A DNA stretch of 64,000 nt from Cloeon dipterum (Eukaryota > Arthropoda > Insecta > Ephemeroptera > Baetidae): contig NC_088789.1 in NCBI RefSeq assembly GCF_949628265.1, positions 22,995,883-23,059,882 on the forward strand. The letters are read 5' to 3'. Positions 11,171 to 21,934 of the stretch are shown here, one piece after another. The notes below the pieces were generated by a model that saw only the letters and a program-made list of their open reading frames with translations, had not been told where the DNA came from and ran no database searches. Both the position numbers and the translations under genes were made by a program. Position 1 is the stretch's first letter, and the number at the start of each line of letters is the position of its first letter.

Positions 11171-14147
11171 TCAAAATACTCTATCTTGGAAGCCACCATC
11201 GAGGGTGCTTGAAGGTTTTGCCTGAGCCATTTGCTGCGAATGGGCAGCCCGCATGTGCCCTGGTCTGCGAGGGGGCGCGAGATATTCAAACATGCTCTGT
11301 GTGTGCTGAGCTAGCATTTTAGACAAGTCAGTTGGCATTGGATCTGTCCAGAAGAAATCGTGATTCAAAGCAGCGTCGCTGTCGGCTCGCTTCTTTGGGT
11401 CCAGCATCAACAGCCTGTCCAGTAGGTCACATGCGTAAGGGTCCTTCACGTACGGCTTCAAGCGTTCTTTGACCTTGCGCTTTTGGCCACGCGGCAACTC
11501 GACTTTGTTAAACAATTCTAGCGACTCAACGCCAGGCCAAACATCAGTTGTGATGGAGCCACAGAGCTGGCAGATGAGAGTGAGCTGCTGTATTTCAGTA
11601 TTCCCCTGTGAAATGAACACCAGAACACAATGAACCAAAGTTAGAAGAACATTTGACTGTTAACCAAATTTTTGTTACAAATACACCATATTAATAGTGA
11701 CACTTGATTTGCCTAAAAATGGAATGCCAAAATGCAGTTAGAGGAATTGCATTGAGGCTTTACTGCCCAAAACAAAATTAGGTTGCAATATTGGAATGCC
11801 CTAATTTAGATGAGTTTGCAAAATCAATTTTGTTTATCAATATGTTCTTGAGCAAAATGCGTTTGGATTTGAAAGATTTTTTAATTGCATTTTATCCCGT
11901 TTCTAAGTTTAACGGTAGCAGTGGAGACTTTCTGGCCCTCAAGTCTCAATGTTAGTAGTTGGCCTCATTCAGGATCAAGGGTAATTGAATTTTTCATACC
12001 AGAAATATTTCTATCAGGTGCCAAACAGCTAGCAGTAAGAAGTAGAAAAGTGACCTTTAGCTCGTACATTTCCAGGATTTATTCCTTCTCTCGGCCGTGA
12101 ATATCCATCATTGGTATATAAACCCCATCAGTTGAACTTAAACGTAGAAATTTCATGCATTCCACAATTCAACTATTCCTTTTACAGCCATTCCAGGCAT
12201 TTTATGAATGTTTCAACCAATTCTGGGCACTATTTTCAGGCTAAACCTTGTTACCTCTAAAGTATATCTCATATCTAATACCAGAAAAACATGAAGAATT
12301 AAGAACCAAAATAATATCCTATCATACTGCATGTAGTTTATCTTACCTGCATTATGGGGCTCCTAGTCCACATTTCAGCCATTATGCATCCAGCTCCCCA
12401 CAGGTCCACAGGAGGACCGTAATTTCGGTCTCCGAGAAGCAGTTCAGGCGGGCGATACCATAAGGTCACTACACGATTTGTGTATCTGGGAGGGAAATTG
12501 GCATGATCAAGAGTAATTATTGCTAGTGCTAGGAATATTACCTGTTTTGCTGCCCAGTTTTAGAGACACTGAACGCTCTAGCCAATCCAAAATCAGCCAA
12601 TTTGAGAATGCCATTTTTGGTTATAAGAACATTTGCAGCCTTCATATCTCTGTGAAGTATCTGGAAAATGAATCATATTTTATTGTTGTTTTGTTGTTGT
12701 TTTTGTTCAGCAGAGGAAAAACTGCGCATAGCTTAACACTCAAACTCGTTTTCCTATTTTTGAAGAAAAGGGCAACAATCAATTCAAGAATTAAAGTTTT
12801 GTGTTTGTTATGCGATGCGCAATTTCAGTGCTACCATAATGAATAATAAGTGTGGAACTCCTTTATTTTTACCTTGTTGCTGTGGATGTAATAAAGTCCA
12901 TTCAACAACTGTTGCATCACCTTTTTTATTTCGCCCAAGCTAAATTTGACGTTGACATTTGAGAGAAGACCAGCAAGGTCATGCTCGCAAAAGTCAAAAA
13001 CCAAGTAGAAAGTGGATTTGTATTTGTTGTGTTGAGATGCTGAAAGAGGAACAAATGACAACAAACACTTAAAAGAGTGTAGAGTAAATGTGTACGTCTT
13101 GTGCGGCATATCTCGATGAGATTCACAACATTCTCATGCTTGAGGAGTTGCAGGATTTTCAGCTCTCTCAAGGCCGTGATTGGGAACTGCAAGAATAACA
13201 AGATGATAGCATGAAGTATATGTACTACTTATACAAAAATAAAACGTCGTTTGCCCTACCGCCAGTAACATTGTGCAGCGCTCAACCGCATAACTCAATA
13301 TTCCTCATTGCAGGAAAATTAATATCAAGCAAAAATCGATTCATCATTAACAATTTGTTTGTGGTGCAATGCACAATTTTATCTTCACCATGCAGGGAGT
13401 ATTTTATTGCCAGTATTTTACACAAAGGCTATGTGCATGCAAATTAAGGACTCATCACCACTAAATGGCTTTCTATCTAACACTGTTTGGCTGAAATTAA
13501 TTTATTTGAAACCCAAAATTTTCCAGCCTGTAGTTTACATGTTCACTTTGCTAACTCCGATCAAAAAAACATCTGAAGGGCTGCTCTTAAAGGAACACCA
13601 AATGTCAAGGTACTCTCACACCCCAAACAAAGGGGGACTCACGCTCTCCGATCACTCACACCTGTTGTTCTGAGGGAAAGAATCATAATACCCATAATAC
13701 CCTTCCTAGAGTGAAGTGTGCGTTGGTCGAAAAGTGTGTCTTCCATTCCACATTCACAAAAATAAAAATAAAAATTGCACAAAAATAGTTCCTTACTCCT
13801 TCTTTCTCATTCTCCATCAGCACCTTTTTTAGAGCCACAAATTTCTTCATGTTTTTCCTGTCTCTTGCCTTAAAGACCTCACTGAAAGAGAAAATTAATT
13901 CAAATTTACAGTGGAATTTGAGAAACTACCCAACTAACCCAAAGGTCCCCTGTCCGATTTTGGCGACCTTTTCGTATTTCACCACGTCATCACAATAAGG
14001 GAAATTGAATGTCTCTATGTATTTTTCTCTGTCCTTCATTTGACAGAGCAATCCTGACGCTATAAGTGGGTCAGTGCTGCTGGAAGAGCCTGAGGAACTG
14101 GAGGAGCCGGACGGGCGTCCACTGCTACTAGCACCAGTAGATGCCAT
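11171..14147 (-). CDS. CDK9: Cyclin-dependent kinase 9 (P-TEFb kinase), copy B
   Basis: Seven coding exons: 14147-13939, 13881-13797, 13186-13096, 13039-12873, 12660-12542, 12485-12347 and 11605-11171 (1245 nt, 414 aa). Introns sit at the same positions and phases as in copy A. Motifs in order: Ser/Gly-rich N-terminus, IGQGTFGEV, PITALRE, hinge [35 protein letters not shown]-loop [17 protein letters not shown]-terminal FEYLAPPRR then a short Gln/Ala/Pro tail. These match the canonical family sequence better than copy A does, so this is probably the copy under the stronger original constraint. It is the P-TEFb kinase that phosphorylates the Pol II CTD. Exon 3 uses a GTACAC donor where copy A has the better GTACGT. 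The two copies lie in the same orientation about 8 kb apart. Confidence 0.96.
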
Positions 14148-14275
14148 TTCTAAATGTTGAAATATTATTATAATTTCGTCAGTCTTCCAGTCTTGCTCCA
14201 CGCGATTCTAGAGCTCAGGTATGAAAAGGTGGTCCTGTGTACAGACACATACATAAATTGTTGACGTAGGTGCAA

Positions 14276-14979
14276 AGACTCAGCAAAATCATGTCGAAAA
14301 TATACTGTTTACGACGGGTTAGATCTATACTTCTCACCAGAATCTCATTAGTGGAATATCTATTTATACATTTTTCACTGCAACTTTACTTGTTTTTCCC
14401 GTTTTTCCACCCAAACTTGAAGATGATAAAAAAGTATCTCTTATGTATTACAACGGATACTCGTCATATGAACTGGCGAAGTGTGTCGAAATAATACTCG
14501 ATAATACAGTACTTAAGTAACAAATTGGATGTTGGATAAATTAATTCTTCAAAACAATGATAGTTCTTAAGGGTTCGAAGGGTTCTTACAATTATTATGT
14601 ATGTTCTTGATTGTTAGCCCTTTAATTAAGGAGAGTAGAGACTCTACTCTCCTTACCTTTAATGTTAGATGGATTTTGGATGGCAGGCTAGCCACCAGAA
14701 AAGTACTGTGAATGAACGCCAGTCACGCCAATGCGGATTTAGTTCCAATCTCCCTTAATCAACATTAATTAGTTTAACCGCACTGCTAACAATTAAATTT
14801 TTCCCTCTACCTTTCTTCGTAGCTGAAAAAAATTGCGCATAGCTGAAAAATTTATATTATAAGCTTGATAATACAGAATTTACGGAATTTACGTGTGATT
14901 TTAAATTTTCCCGCGCACAAAGAGCGCTCGAGTGTCACATTGAAAAAGGAGCGTGATAGTTTCTACATTGTGTGCGAAA
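14276..14979. other. Spacer between CDK9 copy B and PRPF19
   Basis: No gene is visible. It should contain the promoters of CDK9-B (minus strand) and PRPF19 (plus strand), which are divergent. A 29-bp perfect palindrome lies at 14627-14655. No TATA box is obvious near either start. Confidence 0.6.
14627..14655. other. Perfect 29-nt palindrome (hairpin potential)
   Basis: TAAGGAGAGTAGAG is followed by one A and then its exact reverse complement CTCTACTCTCCTTA. It lies in the shared upstream region of the divergent CDK9-B and PRPF19 genes. The function is unknown; it could be an insertion footprint or a binding site. Confidence 0.85.
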
Positions 14980-17976
14980 ATGGCGCTCTTCTGTGCAAGT
15001 GAGTGTTTTCTAACATAAATTTTTCATTTTTTTCGGCTGATTCCTGGCCTTATTCTCAATAAAATTTTCCCAAATCTTAATACCAACTCGTTATCTCCCG
15101 CTTTGCATACGTTTTAATTACCCAAACGTCAAAATTACCGAGAAAATACGGAGTGAAATTTGCCGGCTCTGTTTGTTTGGGTTTGATAAACAACTCTTAA
15201 AACCTAAACATGTGGAATTTTGCAGTTTCCAACGAGGTGCCTGAACATCCCGTGGTCTCGCCGGTGTCAGGGTCCATTTTCGAGCGGCGGCTTATCGAAA
15301 AATACATAATTGAAAATGGAATTGATCCAATCAATGGAAAGGAGCTCACAGAGGACATGCTCATCGACATAAAATGTAAGAATTTAAATAATTATCTGTA
15401 ATAAAATTAATTATGTTGATCAAATTCTCAGCCACACAAGTAGTTAAGCCGAAACCACCGTCGGCCACAAGCATTCCGGCCATCCTGAAATCACTGCAGG
15501 ACGAGTGGGACGCGGTCATGCTGCACAGCTTCACACTGAGACAACAGCTTCAGACGGCAAGACAGGAGTTGAGGTGCGTTGTTTCATTGAATTAGATAGG
15601 CTCGTAGAGTAAAAGTCGATTTTAGTCACGCATTGTATCAACACGATGCGGCGTGCCGAGTGATCGCCCGACTCACGAAGGAAGTGTCTGCCGCCAGAGA
15701 CGCTTTGGCAACACTGAAGCCCCAAACAGGAATGGCTCCTGCCCCTGTTGGAGTGCAGCAACAGGTAATTTACAAGAAAATTAACAAATTTTGTCATTTA
15801 CTGTTGGGTTTACACAGGTTTACGCCGCCGAAGCGTCTGGTGCAGCGGCACAGCCGCAAGAGCAAGCGGGCATGACGCCAGAGGTCATTCAAAAGCTGCT
15901 GGACAAGGCTCAGGTTCTGACGCAGGACCGCAAGCGACGCGGCAAGGTTGTTCCAGAAGACCTGGCCACGCCTGAAAACATCAGGGCATTCAGGACCCTG
16001 GCTTCTCATCCAGTAAGCTTATTAGTGCTTGAAATGAGGAGCCTTGATGCTTTAGATTTTTTTATTTAACATCAAATTTAGGGAAATTTTACGTTTTAAA
16101 AAACGACCCACAAATCAATTTTTCCTATTGGAAGGTGGTTTTTAAACTTATTTTAAAATATTAATAAAACTATTTTTTAAATATCTTTAAAATTTAGGTC
16201 ATTTTTTTAAATTATCATAAATTTGCTTCTGTCCTCTATTTGAACTTTTTCCTTTTTAGTCCGTGGAAAGTTTGAAATCTGAAACATCAAAACCTTTAAG
16301 TTTCCTTTGTAAAGAAAATTACTTCTACTATCCTATTAAATTATTAAACAATTATTTTTTCAAATGTCAATCCAAATGTACAGAAAATAAGATTATTAAT
16401 TTTCTTTCAGGGTATTCACAGCGCCAGCATGCCAGGCATCTTGGCCCTGGACATCCACAGCGGAGACTCGGCTAAAATCCTCACTGGCGGCAATGACAAA
16501 TGCGCCGCTGTCTTCAACAAGGACACTGAGCAGGTGGTTGCAATCCTCAAAGGACACACCAAGAAGGTCACTAGAGTCATCTATCACTTTGATGAGGTTT
16601 GTTTCACCAATAAACACAAATTATTTTGAAATTAAATCCATTTTGCTGCAGGACACGGTTCTTACTGCTTCTCCCGATACGACAATTCGTGTGTGGAACG
16701 TGCCAACGTCTCAAACAATCCAACTCCTGCGCATCCACGACGGTCCCGTGACTGGACTATCGCTTCACCCGACTGGCGACTACGTGCTTTCGACCTCAAT
16801 TGATCAGCACTGGGCCTTCTCTGACATTCGCTCTGGACAACTATTGACAAAGGTTTGTTGCTTACCACAGTTAAAATGTGCGGTTTTGATAGGATTTTGT
16901 TTTATAAATTTACAAACAATAAAAAAATACGAAATTTTACACAAAAAATATTAGCTTGAATTTAGCTAACTCAGATTAAAGAAAGTTAACTCTTTTAATT
17001 GGTTCAAGCGCTATATCAGGTGTTGAAGTAATTTTTACCATTAATTTAATTATTTAACTTTAAAATTTTTTTATTAATCTTTGCTTTGTGACAAGATCTA
17101 GAAATAAAAATGCACATTTACAGTTAAAACCCATATTTAGTCCTTATAATTGTCACAGTCTGCATTTTAAATAAGACTAAACCCGATTAAAATTAACGCA
17201 ACCACCTTTTCCCTTGAGATATCTCAATTAAAATAGTAAAAAGAGAACTATGTAACTGTTTTAATCCTCTTTTAGGTGACTGATGACGGCTCAGAAGGCG
17301 CAGGATTGACGACAGCCCAGTTCCACCCTGACGGTCTGATTTTCGGCACGGGCACCACAACATCGCAGGTGAAGATCTGGGACGTGAAAGAGCAGTCAAA
17401 TGTGGCAAACTTCTCTGGCCACGCAGGCCCCATCACGGCCATCTCGTTCTCTGAAAACGGCTATTACCTTGCCACGGCTGCTGAGGACGCGTGCGTCAAG
17501 CTTTGGGATTTGCGCAAGCTGAAGAATTTCAAGACAATCCAGCTGGAGGATGGCTATGAAATCAAGGATCTGTGCTTCGACCAAAGTGGAACTTATTTGG
17601 CCATCGCCGGAACAGATATAAGGTAAATTTTGCATTTAATATATTTAAATAATATACTATTTTTTGAATAAATTTTCTAATTATATTGATCATTACCACT
17701 TTATTAGAAATGTAATTTATTTTTTGAATTATCTAAGAATTCATGTTAAAAATTGTAATTTGATAAACTTGACGGTTAAGAGAACAGGTAATTGGATTTT
17801 CACGACAACTAATGAATTTACCTCCTCTCTCCAGGGTGTACCTCTGCAAGCAGTGGCAAGATTTGAAAGTGTTCAATGATCACACAGCAATGGCGACAGG
17901 CGTGCGATTTGGCACAAATGCGCAGTATATCGCCTCCACATCCATGGACCGCACACTTAAATTGTATGGAATGTAA
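14980..17976 (+). CDS. PRPF19: Pre-mRNA-processing factor 19 (U-box E3 ligase of the NineTeen complex)
   Basis: Nine exons: 14980-14998, 15226-15375, 15432-15573, 15626-15764, 15818-16012, 16411-16596, 16652-16852, 17276-17622 and 17835-17976 (1521 nt, 506 aa; the family is about 504 aa). The first exon codes only MALFCA plus one base; joining to exon 2 gives [19 protein letters not shown], which matches the family start. An ATG at 15210 that would replace this exon lies in intron 1. PRP19 is the tetrameric U-box ubiquitin ligase of the spliceosomal NTC. Seen: U-box at residues about 1-70, a coiled-coil tetramerisation region ([18 protein letters not shown]) at about 70-140, and seven WD40 repeats from about residue 215 to the end ([22 protein letters not shown]). 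A poly(A) signal AATAAA follows at 18030. Confidence 0.97.
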
Positions 17977-18740
17977 TTAATTCCGAATTTTTCATTTTGC
18001 TGTTCCATTTTGTCTCTTCGCCAGCCACAAATAAACTACATTAGAATATTAAGGAAACAAGATGCTGTCATGTTAATCGGTCTTCCAAACACCCTTTCTT
18101 AAAGCTAACAGTTCATTTAGGAAAGAAATATTTCAAAGTATAATTAATTTCTAACAAGGGAACTCATAATTTGACGTTTTTGTGTAAAATTATTGAATTT
18201 ATAAGCCTGTTACTATGATGTGAACTATGTTCAGTAGTGGACATTTTTTAGAATTAACAATTTTAGCTATTTATGGTGGTTTTAAGAAAGTGGCTCAATT
18301 TCCAAAATTGATTGACAAAAAGAGTTCATTCTCATACTAGCAGAATTTTGGTTTTTAAACACTTCAACGAGACAAATTGATTGGTAGGCAATTTTTGCGT
18401 CCAGGAAAGGTCAATATTTTAATTAATTTCAAATGAAATAACTTATATAATTGTGAATCTAGTAGAAACGAGTTTGAAATTTGATTATATTGCATGGTAT
18501 GAATTTTTTTATCCCCTAGAGCTTCATCCATGTTCACCTTATCGCAAAATAAAACACAGGCATTCCAGAAAGGTGATGTATTAAGGAAAACCAGCGAATA
18601 TATTAGTAGGAATTTTCCGAAAATCAGAATAAAACATAATATTCCTGAGCGACATTCTCTTATGTTTTAATTCTTTTCAAAATATATTTCTAGTTTTTTC
18701 CTAACTTAGTGAGGCGACACAAAACAATTAAAACAGAGTT
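17977..18740. other. Convergent 3' flanks of PRPF19 and MNAT1
   Basis: No coding sequence. The PRPF19 poly(A) signal AATAAA is at 18030-18035. The 3' UTR of MNAT1 runs leftward from 18740; a variant signal (ATTAAA, minus strand) is near 18664. Confidence 0.6.
18030..18035 (+). terminator. Poly(A) signal of PRPF19
   Basis: AATAAA occurs 54 bases after the PRPF19 stop codon. Confidence 0.7.
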
Positions 18741-20074
18741 TCACGCAACTTGGCCTGTCCATCTGGCAACAGCCACAGTTCTAAGTCCATCAAAGGCCTC
18801 CTCAAGCGCCCTGAGACACGCGAGCTGCGGCAGGTAGCCGCCGGCCCTCTCCACCACTGAGGACTCCCTGACGTGGTTGATGTACTTCTTCTCCGTGACC
18901 TCCTCCCAAGTGGGCGCTGATGGTCCATTCCTCGTCAACACAAGCGGTTCGTACTTGAAGAGCGGTGTGTCGTCTTCCTTAGGCACTGGCAGGAAACCGT
19001 CCTTGGGAATGCGCTGGCTGAACTTGATGCCCGTGGAGAACTGCGTGGCGGCCACCAGGGGCGGCGGCGATGGCTCTCGATGCCGCTCCATCTCCTCCTG
19101 CTCCTCCAGTTTGCGCTTCTTGAACGTCTCGACGATGCTGGCTGCGCTCTGCTCGGAAAACATGAGCTCGTCGATCAGCGCCTCTTTTGAACGCATTTTC
19201 TTCTTTTTCTCCAGCATCTCTTCATGTGCGATGGCCCTAAAATTCAATTTCAATTATTTTATCTCTTTAATTTAAATATATAGTTGCACATATGGGCTTT
19301 ACCGCAAAGACCATGAAAACCGATTAATTCCATCAAAAGTAAAAATCGGAAAAATGCATAAAAATCTAAAATAATTGCATTTTTCCTGCTGATCTTTTGG
19401 CACATTAAAATGGTTTTATATGTCTGAAGACAGTTTTGGCAGTTTAAAACGAAATTAGACCGTTACACAAAAAATTTTGAAAAATAGAATTCGCGCTCAA
19501 TTGATGATCCCGAATTTATAAGCTCAGAAAAAATATTTTTTGATCCAGCTAACAAACAATTGAAGCCAAATCCATAAAAAAATCACCTCTTGCGGCTCTC
19601 CACCAGTATCTTCTCCTCTTCTAACAGCTCCTCCAGGATGATCTCCTCGCGGCCGGACCTGATGCGGTTCTTGGCGATCAGGTCCTTGTTCTCACGCTTG
19701 AACCTGTCGATGCTCTGGTTGGTGCTGACGATTTCGATGTTGTTTGTCAGGTTGTACACGATCCTCTCCACCTCCTCCAAGTAATTATTGTAGTCCTGCA
19801 GGTTCGCAAAGTCCTCCTCTTTGAGGTTGTAGTCCCTCATCACGCGCCGCCTGATGTCCATCTCTTTTTCCACGAAAGGGTCCTCGAAGATCTGCACCCT
19901 GAAGTTGCTGCGCCGCAACGGCACGCCGCAGTCTGGGCACGACCCTGAGCCCTTCAAGAACAGCAGGTCCACGCAGCTGTCGCACAGGGCATGTCCGCAC
20001 ACATTGACCATCAACTTCAGGGATGGGTTGCGGTACTTCGTCGTTTTGCATCGAGGGCAAGCCTGCTCGTCCAT
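18741..20074 (-). CDS. MNAT1: CDK-activating kinase assembly factor MAT1
   Basis: Two exons: 20074-19587 and 19236-18741 (984 nt, 327 aa; family about 310-320 aa). MAT1 assembles CDK7 with cyclin H to form CAK and anchors it in TFIIH, where CDK7 phosphorylates the Pol II CTD and cell-cycle CDKs. The N-terminal C3HC4 RING finger is complete ([13 protein letters not shown] ... CGHALCDSC ... CPDCGVP, residues about 5-50). A long helical, Glu/Arg-rich coiled coil follows (about 60-215), and the C-terminal CAK-activating part ends in YINHVRESS ... [20 protein letters not shown]. The junction AG|G codes Arg between SRK and AIAHEE. The start codon is the first ATG, directly before the RING. The gene is head-to-head with MED7, 426 bases apart. 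Confidence 0.97.
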
Positions 20075-20500
20075 GATGAATCGTCGATTGAAAGAGAAAT
20101 TTAATCTGTCGTGGAAAAATCAGAAGTCATAAAATTGCCGCAATTATTCATTTAAAATATACCAAAATAAAAATATACCGATGATGCTTGTGTGGTACGT
20201 AATTTTAAAATTTTTCCAGCAAAACATCATCACTGCGCCATGCTTCACTACAAGCCTGATCTTTACAAGCTCATTGTCAGATTGTCAGCGAAAATAGCAA
20301 AACTGTTCGGCGGTAAGGGGGCGTGACATGGCTTGTCAAGTTACGCCTACTTTGCTATTTGTAGTCATTTCTGTTGCATTGTGAATATTTTCCTAAAATT
20401 GCGTAGAATTGAACAGAAAGCTCCAGCCGCTCCAGCCAAGTTTTGTGAGTCAATTTAAACCACTCAAAACACACATAATATTAAATTGATTTGCAGGAAA
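20075..20500. promoter_or_regulatory. Bidirectional promoter region of MNAT1 and MED7
   Basis: The two divergent start codons are only 426 bases apart, so both 5' UTRs and core promoters must fit here. On the plus side a donor GTGAGT at 20445-20450 and acceptor TTGCAG ending at 20496 suggest a 52-nt intron in the MED7 5' UTR. No TATA box is evident. Both genes belong to the Pol II machinery, so co-regulation is plausible but is inference. Confidence 0.65.
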
Positions 20501-21293
20501 ATGGCGAACGCTGAGCCCACCAACGTAAGTTCGGCGTTCCCATTGCCACCGACGAATTACTACAGCCTCCACACCGATGAAAATATCCGGCGAGGACGCG
20601 TTTTGAGACCGCCGAATCCTGTGGCTGATTCCTACGCGATGTTCGGCACGACGTACCAAATGGACGACTCGATTATCAGACCTTTGGAGAGCCAGGTTTG
20701 TCTTAGATTCAAGTTTTTCACCAATATATGTTTAACCCTAATAAAACCCATTAATTTTCAGGGCATTCGCCGATTGTACCCTCAAAACTGTGACAGGAGA
20801 CGAGAGCTTAGGAAGCTGAACCACTCGCTCCTGGTAAATTTCTTGGACCTGCTCGACCTTCTGGTGCAGTGTCCTGAGTCGCCGAGGCGGGCGGAGAAGG
20901 TCGACGACCTCAGCCTACTCTTCATCCACATCCACCACTTGCTGAACGAATTCCGACCGCACCAGGCCAGGGAAACCCTGAGGGTGATGATGGAATTGCA
21001 GAAAAGGCAGCGGATCGAAACAGCTGACAGATTTCAGAAGCACTTGGAAAAGGTAAAATGCAAACAGTCATATTTCTTGGTTTTTAAATTTAATTGAATA
21101 ATTGTGCCCTTAGGTCATGGAAATTCTGGACCAAGCTCTGCAAATGTTGCCTGAAAATGAGGATTTGGACTCAAAGTTACTCGTGCCCATCGATGAAATG
21201 GAAAATATGGACGTCACAAGTGGTGACGATTCGAAAAACGAGGCTTGCAGCCCACTGGACAGAATGATGTGTGACATAGTGGATGCAATGTGA
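20501..21293 (+). CDS. MED7: Mediator complex subunit 7
   Basis: Three exons: 20501-20695, 20762-21052 and 21114-21293 (666 nt, 221 aa; family about 220-235). MED7 is in the Mediator middle module and pairs with MED21 and MED31. Seen: [20 protein letters not shown], the Pro-rich N-terminus that binds MED31; [20 protein letters not shown] at the start of exon 2; then a long helical part ([39 protein letters not shown]) that makes the MED7-MED21 coiled coil. The acidic C-terminus is variable. The ATG chosen starts [13 protein letters not shown] and follows a probable 5' UTR intron acceptor; an in-frame ATG five codons upstream falls inside that intron. A poly(A) signal AATAAA lies at 21351. The gene converges on API5. 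Confidence 0.97.
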
Positions 21294-21350
21294 ATTCTGT
21301 AGTGTTTCGTGAAGGACAGACTTTGTTTTAAATGAAAGCTAAAATACAGT

Positions 21351-21356
21351 AATAAA
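21351..21356 (+). terminator. Poly(A) signal of MED7
   Basis: AATAAA 58 bases after the MED7 stop codon. Confidence 0.65.
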
Positions 21357-21735
21357 CATTAAAAAATTAAAGAAATTTGTAAGATGAAGACAAACCATGA
21401 AATATTTATTTTTGAATATTTCTTTAACTTCATTAATTTAAAATACAATGCAGTTAAATTTCCGTATCTCAGCAATGCAGTAAAATAAATAATGTATCAA
21501 ATCCACATGAAAAAAATGATTTTTTTGCTTTGAGTGAGCGCTTAAAATTTCAAACTCCAATCAAGTGTACTTGTTTTATTCCAATTTATTCTACTCTGAT
21601 TCATCGCAGTAAATAAACGTGCAGTCAACGTCAATCACACAAATTCTGACGTTTGTACATTCATAACCACACCTGTAAAAACACAATTTAATATATTATT
21701 TATTATCTTGCTAACCTTTCAGAATGCACGCACAC

Positions 21736-21741
21736 TTTATT
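21736..21741 (-). terminator. Candidate poly(A) signal of API5
   Basis: AATAAA on the minus strand about 195 bases beyond the API5 stop; further copies occur near 21580-21595. MED7 and API5 therefore end convergently within about 600 bases. Confidence 0.5.
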
Positions 21742-21934
21742 TAATGAATTTGTGAGACAGCATTCATAACTCTGAACAAAACACTTCTTGCATTAACTAA
21801 TTACACGCTCAAGTAAGAAAGTTTACATTGTATAATATAATTAATGTTACGACAGTGCTTCACTGATTGGCTCTAAACTAACTGTTGATTTTCTTAAAAT
21901 CTTAGCTCTTGCAGTCCAGGTGGTTGAACACTTC

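Larger units (their letters stand above)
10270..14275. repeat. CDK9 segmental duplication, copy B
   Basis: Paralogous to 1-6135. Exon lengths match exactly apart from one extra codon in exon 1 of copy A. Homology extends through the 5' flank (GTTCCTGTGTACAGA-like sequence at about 6096 and 14232). This copy lacks the hAT-like, SINE-like and second MITE insertions but carries its own MITE at 10890-11039. Confidence 0.9.

Noticed and set aside
15210-15225. ATG at 15210 as the PRPF19 start
   Set aside because: It gives [12 protein letters not shown], whereas splicing the small exon 14980-14998 to 15226 gives MALFCAISNEVPE, the family N-terminus; the ATG lies in the intron before the TTTTGCAG acceptor.
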